A DNA stretch of 14,501 bases, from assembly GCA_041744375.1 (NCBI GenBank), contig JBGTLA010000107.1, forward strand, positions 1 through 14,501. Reading direction: 5' to 3'. The first letter of the stretch is position 1. The number at the start of each line of letters is the position of its first letter. Both the position numbers and the translations under genes were made by a program. The DNA comes from JBGTLA01 sp041744375. Lineage in GTDB: Bacteria > Actinomycetota > Acidimicrobiia > Spongiisociales > ZC4RG35. Of the stretch, positions 6,382-13,652 are shown piece by piece. The notes under the pieces were generated by a model that saw only the letters and a program-made list of their open reading frames with translations, had not been told where the DNA came from and did not search any database.

Positions 6382-8316
6382 TTACCGAGGGAGGGCGAAA
6401 ACGATCCGGTCAGCACTCGTCTCGGAGGCGTCGGGCGACACCCATTGTCGTATCGAGCCATCTCCGTCGTTGCCTTCGTCCTGCCATCGATGGAAGTCGA
6501 GAGTGTCGTTCCCCCACCGGAAGAGGGGAGCCGACAGGTCGGTGAGGAAGTAGGCGTTGGCGGAGAACTCGATTCGGTTCTCGGTCAGGAAAGCGCGGGG
6601 GCTGAGGCGATGAGTCCCGCGCACGACCGTGCCCATGAAGCCGTTTCTCGTGTAGACCCGGTTGTGGTGCACGGACACATCCGCCAGTTCATGGATCCCC
6701 AAATCACTGGGGAAGTCGCCGACGCGGTCGGCCTGAATGGCAGCCACGGCGGCGGCACTGTCACGGAACAGGTTGCCATACACCTCGACCCGGCGGGAGG
6801 CATTCACGCCAAGATCTGCTCTCAGCCTGTCGACGTTGCCGTCTCCCAGGTGCTGGGCGTTGTAGCCGTTGCGTTCGAACAGGTTGAAGCGGATGACGGC
6901 GTCGAAGCTGATCTCGTGATGGAGGCCGAATAGGCCGTTGTCGCGAAGAACATTGAACTCGTAGAGGACGTTCACGTTGTTGATGTCGGTCCACAGCCCG
7001 TTTCGCTCATGGTCGCTCGCCACGTTTCCGCGAATGGTGATGCCGTCGGACAGAACCCACTTGGATCCGCCGAGACGACCGCAGCACCACAGGATGTCAC
7101 CGTTGGCGGCGAGGGTGTTGCTCTCGACCAGGGAGCGCGTTCCGTTGCCGGCCAATCCGAGTTGGCCGTTGTGGTGGGCATAGTTGCCCCGGATCACACT
7201 CCCGGGGCGGGTCCGGATTCCCACGGCGTGGTTGAGCCGGACTTCGTTGCGTTCCACCACCCACCCTTCACCGCCGTCGATCGCCCCCATCTGATGCGGA
7301 GTTGCGAACTTCTCGACCACGAAACCGATGACGGACACCTCCCGAGCCAGCGATCTGATGGCGGCCGGCGTCACGGAGACCTCGACGGTGCGCCCGGTCG
7401 GATCGTCGCCGATGACGACCTGGTCGGCGTCGAGGTCGAGGAAGAATCGGCCCGATTCGACCTCGTCGCGAGAGGCGGCGTGGTCGAGCCGGGCGTCGTC
7501 GATGAAGACGTCTTCGTTGAAGCCACAGCGAGGGTATCCCGATTCACACCCCGCCCCTTCGGCGAGGTCCGACTGGTGGCGGTGCCCGTCGGTGATCCAC
7601 AGATCTCCCTCCTGACGCCAGTCGTCGAGGATCTCCGAGCCGTTCAACACCACTTCACCGACTGCCACGAGGCGCTGTCCATTACGCGGCTCCAGCGGCT
7701 GGGTGAGCCGGTATTCGCCCGACGCGAAACAGACGGTGGTTCCCGGACCTGAGGAGTCGAGCAGCTCTTGGATGTCGTCGCCGGCGCCCACCTTTTCGCC
7801 GGTACAGCCCACATTCGTTCCAACCCGAACGGTCGCAGGATCACCGACCGCCATCTCGCCGTCTCGATCGGTGATCCGAATCGTTACGTCGTATGACCCT
7901 GGCGGGATGGCGGACCACTCCACCAGGAAAGGAATCTCGGTTTGTCGGGCGACGACGTCGCCGTCGACCAGGAACTCGATTGCGTCGAGTGAGCCCCTGG
8001 TCACCTCGGCACCCAGGACCAGGCTTGCCTCCGCGGGGATGTGGGTGTCGTGGCGCGGCGTCTTGAGAATGGCGGTGCTCGAGGTCGTGGCCACGATGAC
8101 GCCGTCACCCTCTACGCTGGAAGGTTCGCGGCTCGATGTCAGCACCTGGTCGCTGAACACCGTTCCCGTCTCAACCACCGGCGCCGAGGTGAAAGTCTGC
8201 GAAATGTAGGCACCGATGGCTGAGACGGCGAGCAAGCAGGCCACCAACATCCCGATGCGCTTGCGTCTGCGGCCGGCCTGATGTCGGATTGCCGGTTCGT
8301 CTGACTCTATTGACAA
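6382..8316 (-). CDS. Membrane-anchored right-handed beta-helix protein with Ig-like domain
   Basis: A 644-residue protein predicted to be exposed outside the membrane. The N terminus is basic (RRRKR at 16-20), followed by a hydrophobic segment 21-38 with no obvious cleavage site, so it is probably a type II anchor. A linker rich in Ser/Thr/Val leads to an Ig-like domain at about 95-167 (IEFLVDGDVVARQTEIPF..., SYDVTIRITDRDG). From about 175 a pectate-lyase-type beta-helix follows (DDIQELLDSSGPGTTVCFASGEY), with repeated N-x-V/I-rungs such as VERNEVRLNHAVGI, IRGNYAHHNGQLGL and VESNTLAANG. This fold binds or cleaves polysaccharides; substrate and activity are unknown. The start is TTG 8316, supported by GGAG 5 bases upstream and by lack of an ATG before the anchor. 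196 bp separate it from the sigma gene, and no terminator with a T tract is visible after it. Confidence 0.82.
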   Translation of the reverse strand: MSIESDEPAIRHQAGRRRKRIGMLVACLLAVSAIGAYISQTFTSAPVVETGTVFSDQVLTSSREPSSVEGDGVIVATTSSTAILKTPRHDTHIPAEASLVLGAEVTRGSLDAIEFLVDGDVVARQTEIPFLVEWSAIPPGSYDVTIRITDRDGEMAVGDPATVRVGTNVGCTGEKVGAGDDIQELLDSSGPGTTVCFASGEYRLTQPLEPRNGQRLVAVGEVVLNGSEILDDWRQEGDLWITDGHRHQSDLAEGAGCESGYPRCGFNEDVFIDDARLDHAASRDEVESGRFFLDLDADQVVIGDDPTGRTVEVSVTPAAIRSLAREVSVIGFVVEKFATPHQMGAIDGGEGWVVERNEVRLNHAVGIRTRPGSVIRGNYAHHNGQLGLAGNGTRSLVESNTLAANGDILWCCGRLGGSKWVLSDGITIRGNVASDHERNGLWTDINNVNVLYEFNVLRDNGLFGLHHEISFDAVIRFNLFERNGYNAQHLGDGNVDRLRADLGVNASRRVEVYGNLFRDSAAAVAAIQADRVGDFPSDLGIHELADVSVHHNRVYTRNGFMGTVVRGTHRLSPRAFLTENRIEFSANAYFLTDLSAPLFRWGNDTLDFHRWQDEGNDGDGSIRQWVSPDASETSADRIVFALPR

Positions 8317-8488
8317 GAACTCTCCACTATCGTTCTGTTGCCAGGAGATCCCGCCGCCGCCCAGCGGCAGTCCTGTTGCTGTGGCATCGATCTTGCCAGG
8401 TTCTGCCTACCAACCGACTCAGAGCAGGCTGCAAACGGGCGGAGGCGCGCTGCGGTGGTGAGAGGGGTCGAAGACAGGAAGGCTGCGA

Positions 8489-8565
8489 GGGCGTTTAGCT
8501 CAGATGGCTAGAGCGCTTCCCTTACAAGGAAGAGGTCGGCGGTTCGAGTCCGTCAACGCCCACCA
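8489..8565 (+). tRNA. tRNA-Val (anticodon TAC), CCA encoded
   Basis: The cloverleaf can be folded by hand. The acceptor stem is GGGCGTT (8489-8495) with AACGCCC (8555-8561). The D stem is GCTC/GAGC. The anticodon stem CTTCC/GGAAG closes the loop CTTACAA, with anticodon TAC at 8523-8525. The T stem is GGCGG/CCGTC (one G-T pair) around TTCGAGT. The discriminator is A, and CCA is encoded at 8563-8565. It reads GTA (and other GTN) valine codons. No recognisable promoter was found, and no second tRNA is in the window. Confidence 0.97.
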
Positions 8566-8703
8566 TGAATACCCTGTTCAACCCTCCGCACCGCTCCGCC
8601 GAGAGTGTCGACGTGCCGAGGTAGGGACCGCCACACCTTCGCCGTTGGTGCGCCCGTCATGAGCCGGCCGCTGCTGGCGTCGATGAACGACCGCTGGGCG
8701 CTG

Positions 8704-8865
8704 TCAATCATGGCGACGGTTGGCGGATCGGCAGTCGTCGTCGCAGTACGCCCGACGGGGACGGGCATCGTTGGGTAGCGGAGTCCGGCATGTGAGGCAG
8801 CGGCGGGCCTCGGCGTTGAGGGCGTGGATGGTGGCGGTGACCTCACGGTCGTCGCACCCACACAC
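8704..8865 (-). CDS. Small zinc-ribbon protein overlapping the methyltransferase 3' end
   Basis: A 53-codon ORF in the +1 frame relative to the methyltransferase, sharing 23 bases with its 3' end. Two cysteine pairs, C23-x2-C26 and C41-x3-C45, with surrounding RRCLTCRTPLP and AYCDDDCR, look like the short treble-clef/zinc-ribbon tails common in actinobacterial proteins (C-x2-C ... YC-x3-C-R). Two more cysteines (C2, C4) lie near the N terminus. GTG 8865 is the only start between the in-frame upstream stop and the motif; no good Shine-Dalgarno is present. It may be translated by coupling to the methyltransferase, as a +1 frameshift extension of it, or be a remnant. No function can be named. 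Confidence 0.48.
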   Translation of the reverse strand: MCGCDDREVTATIHALNAEARRCLTCRTPLPNDARPRRAYCDDDCRSANRRHD

Positions 8866-9499
8866 CGATCTCGAACAAGGGGTCGGTGAGTGAGGTCAAC
8901 CGTGCGAACTCGCCGAGCGCGTCGATCCACTCGGCCACCGCGCCGCCCGTCATGGGATAGTCGGTATCGCCGGTGTAATGGACCGCAACCAAGTGACCAC
9001 CCGGTTCCAGCCAGTCGGCCATGGCAGCGCTCGTCATCGACCTTCCAGGTGCGGTCAGGTAGTAGGCCACCTCCGACAGCACGATCAAGTCTCCCGTGCC
9101 CTGCGGCCAGTCGGTCGGGAAGGTCCCCATCGTGACTTCGACGTTCTCGTGGTTGGCGAGACGACAGCACGCCCGCACCACCGCATCCGGGATCACGTCG
9201 AAAGCCACCACGGCGTCACAGCGGGCGGCGAGACGCTGAGTCAGGGCGCCATTCGAGCATCCTGGCTCCATAGCCCTCCGATAGCGCGGTCGGGGGAGAA
9301 TTGCCACGGTCAGGTCGTACTTCCTCTCCTCGTACCACTCACTGTCGAATCCCCAGGGATCGGGGTCAGTCCTGTACTGCTCTACGAAGTAGTCCAGGCG
9401 GTGATGTAGCCGGCCGTCGGGATCGCCATCTCCGTCGGGATCCCCGGCCTTGCAGCCATCGACCGGTTCAGTGGGCGGGAGGAAGCTGGGCAAGGGCAT
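8843..9499 (-). CDS. NodS-like SAM-dependent methyltransferase
   Basis: A class I methyltransferase of about 218 residues. Motif I is AMEPGCSNGALTQRLA (77-92), the acidic end of strand 2 is FDVIPDAVV (100-108), and motif IV-like DLIVLSEVAYYL follows. The segment DPWGFDSEWYEERKYD (47-62) before motif I and the EPGCSNG loop are what I associate with the NodS family, which N-methylates de-N-acetylated amino sugars in rhizobial Nod factors. The N terminus has an odd Asp/Gly-rich stretch (DPDGDGDPDGR, 20-30). The start is uncertain: ATG 9499 has a weak GAG 6 bases upstream, while ATG 9517 has no Shine-Dalgarno. Either start lies inside the preceding gene, an overlap of 32 or 50 bases. The protein ends naturally (VWVRRP). 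It is the fourth gene of the PIG-L operon. Confidence 0.84.
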   Translation of the reverse strand: MPLPSFLPPTEPVDGCKAGDPDGDGDPDGRLHHRLDYFVEQYRTDPDPWGFDSEWYEERKYDLTVAILPRPRYRRAMEPGCSNGALTQRLAARCDAVVAFDVIPDAVVRACCRLANHENVEVTMGTFPTDWPQGTGDLIVLSEVAYYLTAPGRSMTSAAMADWLEPGGHLVAVHYTGDTDYPMTGGAVAEWIDALGEFARLTSLTDPLFEIGVWVRRP

Positions 9500-10403
9500 A
9501 GAGATCTCGTTCGGCATGATTCTGACGGAGGTACAGGTGGGTGTCGGCAAAACGTTGGGCTACCTGGCTATCGGAGGTGAAGGGTCGGGGCCCGAGCGAT
9601 CGACTGAATCTATCGAGCAGTTCGGTGGCTGATCGTTCGACGAGGTGTCGGACTGAGATTGCCCGATAGCGGGCGCTGTCGACGTCTCCCGGGCCCTCAT
9701 CGATCTCCCCTCCGGCGTGAGACAAGACGGCGCGCATGCCCCATGCCAGCGATCGAATGCCTCCCAGATGCGCCCGTCGGTGCGGATCCTCATCGGTATT
9801 GAGCTCCGCGTAATCGGCTAGGCCAATAGCTGCACCTGCCCAACACGCCGCTGGGCCGACCGCCCCATGCCAGAAGCCAACCCGTTCGGTGTACCAGTCG
9901 GGAGGGCCGAGGGTCCCGATCACCCGATGTCGCTCGAAGCGCATCGTCGCCGTCGCCGTGTCTGCCAGCGCCGGCGTCGACCAGGGTGCGTCATCGGTGG
10001 CAGCAATGGCGGACGAGCCCTCAAGGGCTACTTCGACCAACCAACGTCTGCCATCCTCATCGGAGGCCGTGATCAGCGCAGAATCGACCGTGTCCACCCC
10101 TGAGCAGAACCGCTTGGTGCCGGTGATCGTCGCTGCCTCCCGGTCAAGCAGAAGCGGCCTCTCGGGGCTTTCGGAAGCCCACACGCCATACAATCGGCCG
10201 GGGATCGGACTCCCACCCGACTCGGCGAGGATGGCGGCGGCGTCGACATGCGCCTCGGCCAGCCGGGCGACGGCAGCGCTCTCGTTTCGCGCAAGCTCGA
10301 GCAGGGCCAGATGCCGGGATGGAGTCGAGCCCGAACCGGGCAAAGGAATCTCGAGCAAACCGTCATCGAGCAGGGATCTCAACTGTGCCCTCGTGCGCTT
10401 CAT
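9468..10403 (-). CDS. Acyl-CoA dehydrogenase-like flavoprotein (short)
   Basis: A 311-residue protein resembling the acyl-CoA dehydrogenase superfamily. The central beta-domain signature ITGTKRFCSGVDTVDSALI (93-111) corresponds to the 'G-x-K-x-x-x-S-G' flavin-side segment. A C-terminal helical bundle follows (FWHGAVGPAACWAGAAIGLADYAE), and the end RDLYALAQLPP resembles the closing helix of the family. At 311 residues it is shorter than typical members (about 380), mostly in the N-terminal helical part. I could not place a catalytic glutamate with confidence, so dehydrogenase activity is not certain; it may act on a carrier-bound or non-CoA substrate. ATG 10403 overlaps the glycosyltransferase stop as ATGA. 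It is the third gene of the operon. Confidence 0.8.
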   Translation of the reverse strand: MKRTRAQLRSLLDDGLLEIPLPGSGSTPSRHLALLELARNESAAVARLAEAHVDAAAILAESGGSPIPGRLYGVWASESPERPLLLDREAATITGTKRFCSGVDTVDSALITASDEDGRRWLVEVALEGSSAIAATDDAPWSTPALADTATATMRFERHRVIGTLGPPDWYTERVGFWHGAVGPAACWAGAAIGLADYAELNTDEDPHRRAHLGGIRSLAWGMRAVLSHAGGEIDEGPGDVDSARYRAISVRHLVERSATELLDRFSRSLGPRPFTSDSQVAQRFADTHLYLRQNHAERDLYALAQLPPAH

Positions 10404-11185
10404 GCGACGTCCGCCACCAGTTCGGCCCCGGTATCGTCATCGAATGACATCTCGCCCTCCAACTCTTCTGAGTGACGTCGCAGGTTGTTGGCGAATCCAC
10501 CCGGCGCCCGGCCGATGCGTCGAGCGCTTGTCTCGACCCGTATCGCGGTCGTGCGCACCACCCGGGCGCGGTCGAGTCTCGCCAGCAGGTCGTGGTCCTC
10601 ACCGTTCGCAACAGAACCCCATCCGCCGGCGGCGGTGTAGACATCACCCCGGAGACCCAAGTTGGCCCCGTGCACGTGAGGATGGGTGCCATCGGGGTTC
10701 AACCGGTAGGTCTCCCGAAACCGACAGACGAGTAAGGGGCCTGCCTCATGCGGTGCCAGGGTAACGATGCCTGCCACCACCTCCGCCCCGGCGCGGGCCA
10801 TCGCCAGCTGGGCGACCAGCCAGTCCTCCGGCACGATCGTGTCGGCATCGGTGTTGGCAAGCCAGGTGGCACCGAGAGGCGCTGAAAGTCGTCGTAGCAA
10901 GAAATCGGTGCCGAGGCGGCGCGCCGGTCCCACACAACCCGCCCCGACCTCGACGACGTCGACGAACGCTCCATGGCGCGACGCCACCCGAGCGATGGCG
11001 GCGGTCCGGTCGCTGCATGAGTCGGCCACCACAACACAGCTCGAGGTGACGGTTCCGCCCAGATGCCGGCGAGCGGCGCCGATGGCGACAATGGCGGCAC
11101 CGATCCGCTCCTCCTCGTCGCGCGCCGGCACGATCACAGCGATGTGTTGAATGTCAACCGGGACATCCGGCATCGGCGCCGTCAT
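10400..11185 (-). CDS. Family 2 glycosyltransferase (GT-A fold)
   Basis: A 261-residue inverting glycosyltransferase expected to use a nucleotide sugar. The N-terminal strand is AVIVPARDEEERIGA (16-30). The second Rossmann-like strand is VVVADSCSDRTA (51-62). The metal-binding DxD-type motif is NTDAD (111-115), the acceptor-side motif is HGANLGLRG (172-180), and EDHDL (196-200) supplies the likely general base. There is no transmembrane segment, so it is soluble or peripheral. The preferred start is ATG 11185, which overlaps the PIG-L stop (ATGA). An in-frame ATG at 11227 lies within PIG-L and is not needed. Gene order between a deacetylase and an ACAD-like gene suggests it builds the glycoside they modify. 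Donor and acceptor are unknown. Confidence 0.9.
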   Translation of the reverse strand: MTAPMPDVPVDIQHIAVIVPARDEEERIGAAIVAIGAARRHLGGTVTSSCVVVADSCSDRTAAIARVASRHGAFVDVVEVGAGCVGPARRLGTDFLLRRLSAPLGATWLANTDADTIVPEDWLVAQLAMARAGAEVVAGIVTLAPHEAGPLLVCRFRETYRLNPDGTHPHVHGANLGLRGDVYTAAGGWGSVANGEDHDLLARLDRARVVRTTAIRVETSARRIGRAPGGFANNLRRHSEELEGEMSFDDDTGAELVADVA

Positions 11186-11880
11186 CGCTTCGACCCGCCA
11201 CCGGCTACGTAATACTCCCATGGCCATAGGGCCGGAGCCAGGTCGGCGAAAGCCACAACCGGATCACCTGTGGCGCTGAAGAGCTGGCTGGTGTGTCGAC
11301 CGATCGCCCGCATCTTGGAAAGATGCTCCCCGGATCCGAGGTCGAGTCGGTGCAGGTGTGGGAGCGCTGTACGGGCATGATGCCAGGCCCAGAAGAGGCC
11401 GTACATCAACACGGGTTCTGACGGAATCGCACGCACCGCCCGGGTGGCCGCCCGACCGGTCGCTTCGTGATCGGGATGTTGATCGCCGGTCCACGGAGCA
11501 ATCACCAGATCGAATGATCCAGCCATATCGGCGATCACGTCGGCGAGCTCGTCTTCGTGACCAGCCACCCGCCCGTCGGGCAGGTGCAACCTATGGATCA
11601 CCGCTTCCCCGGCCGCGAGATCGGTGAGTGCCTTGTCCTGCTCTCGTCTACGGCGCTCCGGCAGTCCCTCCATACCCGCCGGCGCCGCGTCACCGTCGGT
11701 GACGGCAAGCACCTCGAGACGAGTCCGGCCCGCCTGGCGGGCGATCAGCCCACCGGTGGACAGCGACTCGTCGTCGGGATGTGGGACCACCACCAGAGTT
11801 GGAACCGCGGGCGGCTCCCACGACGTCGACAACAAAGGAGGGCTCGGCCGCGACCGCACCTCGGCGACAGCCACGCTCAT
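11182..11880 (-). CDS. PIG-L family zinc-dependent N-acetylglucosaminyl deacetylase
   Basis: A 232-residue LmbE/PIG-L enzyme. Zinc ligands and the catalytic aspartate come from HPDDE (34-38), and the third ligand comes from HPDHE (135-139). VTDGDA (60-65), the arginine/glutamate helix ERRRREQDKAL and LHLPDG (99-103) are also diagnostic. The family removes N-acetyl groups from GlcNAc-containing conjugates (for example MshB in mycothiol synthesis, and natural-product deacetylases). Start ATG 11880 is preceded by GAGG 8 bases upstream; a longer frame to 11982 adds 34 residues without domain character. It is the first gene of a four- to five-gene overlapping minus-strand unit. The presence of a GT, ACAD-like protein and NodS-like methyltransferase argues against simple mycothiol synthesis. 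Confidence 0.92.
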   Translation of the reverse strand: MSVAVAEVRSRPSPPLLSTSWEPPAVPTLVVVPHPDDESLSTGGLIARQAGRTRLEVLAVTDGDAAPAGMEGLPERRRREQDKALTDLAAGEAVIHRLHLPDGRVAGHEDELADVIADMAGSFDLVIAPWTGDQHPDHEATGRAATRAVRAIPSEPVLMYGLFWAWHHARTALPHLHRLDLGSGEHLSKMRAIGRHTSQLFSATGDPVVAFADLAPALWPWEYYVAGGGSKR

Positions 11881-11963
11881 GCAGGGAACCTCGCTGAGCC
11901 CGAGGTCGAGGCACTGGAGATGGAGGCACCCGAGACGAATGCAAAGGACATGGGTGCGGACAT
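11877..11963 (-). CDS. Possible 28-residue leader ORF of the PIG-L operon
   Basis: ATG 11963 opens a frame of 28 codons whose TGA overlaps the PIG-L ATG as ATGA, the same geometry as between operon members. The peptide begins MSAPMSFAFVSG and is rich in Ser and Ala with no recognisable domain. The ribosome-binding site is poor. Chance is likely, but the arrangement could couple translation of PIG-L to the leader. Confidence 0.2.
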   Translation of the reverse strand: MSAPMSFAFVSGASISSASTSGSARFPA

Positions 11964-12088
11964 GGCGCCTGGGGGTTACCACACCGCAGCCCGTCGTAAA
12001 CCGCCCACCCCACCGAACCCGTTTGTGATGAACTCATCGAGGTAAGCGTCGAGCGCACGGTTGTTGTCCCGCAAGCGAGAGGTTCCCC

Positions 12089-12283
12089 ATGGCCAAAACT
12101 CCGGGCAGGTCAGTCCAAACGTCCAAGCCGGTCACGAACCCGACAAATCCACGCTATTGGGTCCCAGCACGGCTGACGGGACCGCCGGCCCAACCGGCCA
12201 CAAGGGTTTCACGATCCAGTCGACCGGAAGCCACGACCGCTCCGACGTGGTGGGCCACCTCCGGTGGTCGTTTCAGTCGATAG
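12089..12283 (+). CDS. Orphan small basic ORF
   Basis: A 64-residue frame starting MAKTPGRSVQTSKPVTNP. ATG 12089 has a strong Shine-Dalgarno GAGAGG (12077-12082) at 6 bases, which is the main support. The product is Pro/Thr/Arg-rich with no membrane segment, no cysteine and no recognisable domain. Third-position GC is only moderate, unlike the clear genes of the window. I do not recognise it; it could be a real small protein, a decayed gene or chance. Confidence 0.3.
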   Translation: MAKTPGRSVQTSKPVTNPTNPRYWVPARLTGPPAQPATRVSRSSRPEATTAPTWWATSGGRFSR

Positions 12284-12420
12284 AGGAGACGCACGCTCAG
12301 CGGTGTCACCTACTGAAGCTGCCCGATCCTGCCGAAACTCACCATCGCAGACGCCCACCTCCGAGGCCGGATCCCTCTCACGGGTCGACCCCACGTTGAC
12401 GCTCTGCAGGCGATTGTTCG

Positions 12421-12445
12421 GTTTCCGGTGATCGTTCTCGGGTTA
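12421..12445 (+). promoter_or_regulatory. Weak sigma-B-type promoter candidate upstream of topoisomerase IB
   Basis: GTTTCC at 12421-12426, 13 bases, then GGGTTA at 12440-12445. This resembles the general-stress consensus GTTT-N13-GGGTAT, with the same spacer as the much better site at 14137-14161, but the -10 has a mismatch. A start near 12453 would give a 5' leader of about 55 bases to the GTG at 12508. Confidence 0.3.
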
Positions 12446-12507
12446 TAGCCAAACTGACCATCGCTCAGAAGCAGTTCGATGGAGGGCCTACCGAGGGAGA
12501 CGCTGCT

Positions 12508-13527
12508 GTGACAGCGCCGGCATTGGACGGTTGGGAAATGGCGGAGAAGGCCCGGCTTCGCTATGTGACCGATGAGGTTCGGGGGATACGTCGCCGTAGG
12601 CGCGGTCGCGGGTTCTCATATAGCCAGGACGATGGCTCACAAGTGAGCGAAGCCGACAGGGAGCGCATTGCGGCGCTGGCCGTGCCTCCGGCGTGGGACG
12701 AGGTGTGGATCTGCTCTCATGCTCTAGGACACATACAGGCCACGGGCCGGGACACGGCCGGTCGTAAGCAGTACCGGTACCACACGCTCTGGGAACAGGT
12801 GCGAGACGAAGCGAAGTTCGATCGTATGCTCGCCTTCGGTGAGCAGCTACCGACGCTGCGCAATCGATTGGCCAGCGACCTGGCGCAGCAACAGCCGGGG
12901 CACGGCAAGGTGGTGGCCCTGGCGGTAGCTGTCCTGGACAGAACGCTGATCCGGGTGGGCAACCACCGCTACGCCACCGAGAACGGCTCGTTCGGGCTGA
13001 CCACGATGAAGAGTGAGCACGCCGACATCACCGGCAAGGCCGTTCAATTCAGTTTTGCAGCAAAGGGGGGTGCCAACCTGGAGATCGGCCTCGACGATCC
13101 GCGGTTGTCGGAGCTCATCAAGCAATGTCAAGAGCTCGACGGTCAGACACTATTCTCCTACGCCGATGCGACAGGTGTGATCGCCAGTATCACTTCCGAG
13201 GATGTCAACCAGTACCTGCGCTCCACCATGGGGAATGTCTCGGCAAAGGACTTCAGAACGTGGGGTGGTTCCGCCCATGTCGTACGGTGTCTGGCCGATC
13301 GGCGATCGGTCGAGCAAGTTCCGGAGCAGGCTGTTCACGAAGCCGTCGACAGTGCAGCCGAAGCCTTGGGGAACAGCCGACCCGTCTGTCTTCGCTCGTA
13401 TATTCACCCCGAAGTCGTGGCGTCGTTCCAGAAGGGAACCCTGACGGCCACCTGGTTCCGGACTCGCTCGGGGCGTTACATGGCGCGATCGGAGCGCGTG
13501 CTCGTACGCATTCTGGCGAAAGGGTGA
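12508..13527 (+). CDS. DNA topoisomerase IB (poxvirus/eukaryote type)
   Basis: A 339-residue type IB topoisomerase, which relaxes supercoils through a 3'-phosphotyrosyl intermediate. The family's catalytic residues are visible. R145 lies in LDRTLIRVGNHRYA, K168 in GLTTMKSEH, R250 in KDFRTWGGS, and the nucleophile Y298 in CLRSYIHP. The N-terminal domain carries RYVTDEVRGIRRRRRGRGFSY and GHIQATGRDTAGRKQYRYH, both standard in bacterial TopIB. Length is normal for the family. GTG 12508 has GAGGGAG (12493-12499) 8 bases upstream; ATG 12538 is an alternative. Bacterial TopIB is patchily distributed and commonly viewed as horizontally spread; housekeeping TopIA and gyrase would be elsewhere. Its neighbours are gene-poor DNA and a stress-type gene. 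Confidence 0.95.
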   Translation: MTAPALDGWEMAEKARLRYVTDEVRGIRRRRRGRGFSYSQDDGSQVSEADRERIAALAVPPAWDEVWICSHALGHIQATGRDTAGRKQYRYHTLWEQVRDEAKFDRMLAFGEQLPTLRNRLASDLAQQQPGHGKVVALAVAVLDRTLIRVGNHRYATENGSFGLTTMKSEHADITGKAVQFSFAAKGGANLEIGLDDPRLSELIKQCQELDGQTLFSYADATGVIASITSEDVNQYLRSTMGNVSAKDFRTWGGSAHVVRCLADRRSVEQVPEQAVHEAVDSAAEALGNSRPVCLRSYIHPEVVASFQKGTLTATWFRTRSGRYMARSERVLVRILAKG

Positions 13528-13652
13528 TGTCTCTCATGCCTGCTCGACTGTCTCGTCGACATTTGGTTGTCGGGGACCGTTTGGCCGCCGTCGCGGTCAC
13601 GGCCACCGGGGCGGGCGATGCGACATCGACCCGTCCGTGTGCCGCCACTTGA
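13527..13652 (+). CDS. Possible small ORF coupled to topoisomerase IB, Tat-signal-like
   Basis: A 41-codon frame whose ATG shares one base with the topoisomerase stop (TGATG at 13525-13529), a common coupling geometry. It reads MSLMPARLSRRHLVVGDRL and then an Ala/Val/Thr/Gly stretch, so the SRRHLVV followed by AAVAVTATGAG resembles a twin-arginine signal, although Asp and Arg interrupt the hydrophobic part. It stops too early to be an exported protein. It may be a remnant of a truncated secreted-protein gene, or chance. Confidence 0.25.
   Translation: MSLMPARLSRRHLVVGDRLAAVAVTATGAGDATSTRPCAAT

Larger units (their letters stand above)
11964..12507. other. Gap between the divergent PIG-L operon and the topoisomerase gene
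   Basis: Beyond the small ORF at 12089-12283 I see no gene here. Base composition is less biased to GC at third positions than in the flanking genes, and several frames stay open by chance. No terminator with a T tract, no tRNA and no repeat longer than chance was noticed. It must contain the PIG-L operon promoter (minus) and the topoisomerase promoter (plus). The only candidate I can point to is the sigma-B-like site at 12421-12445. Confidence 0.45.

Noticed and set aside
8317..8488. Promoter search for the tRNA and for the beta-helix gene.
   Set aside because: TTGCCA near 8394 on the plus strand has no -10 at proper distance. GATAGT on the minus strand would start the message after the Shine-Dalgarno, so neither is supported.
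8553..8711. A 52-codon minus-strand frame starting ATG 8711, next to the zinc-ribbon stop and ending inside the tRNA on the opposite strand.
   Set aside because: No domain, composition like random frame, and its stop lies in the tRNA 3' end, so it is most likely chance.
8489..9500. Integration site at the 3' end of tRNA-Val, with the PIG-L operon as an inserted island.
   Set aside because: I found no direct repeat of the tRNA 3' end further along the window and no integrase, so there is no positive sign of integration.
12061..12399. A 112-codon plus-strand frame in the gap before topoisomerase IB.
   Set aside because: No domain, biased low-complexity composition, and it overlaps the frame at 12089 that has the better ribosome-binding site.
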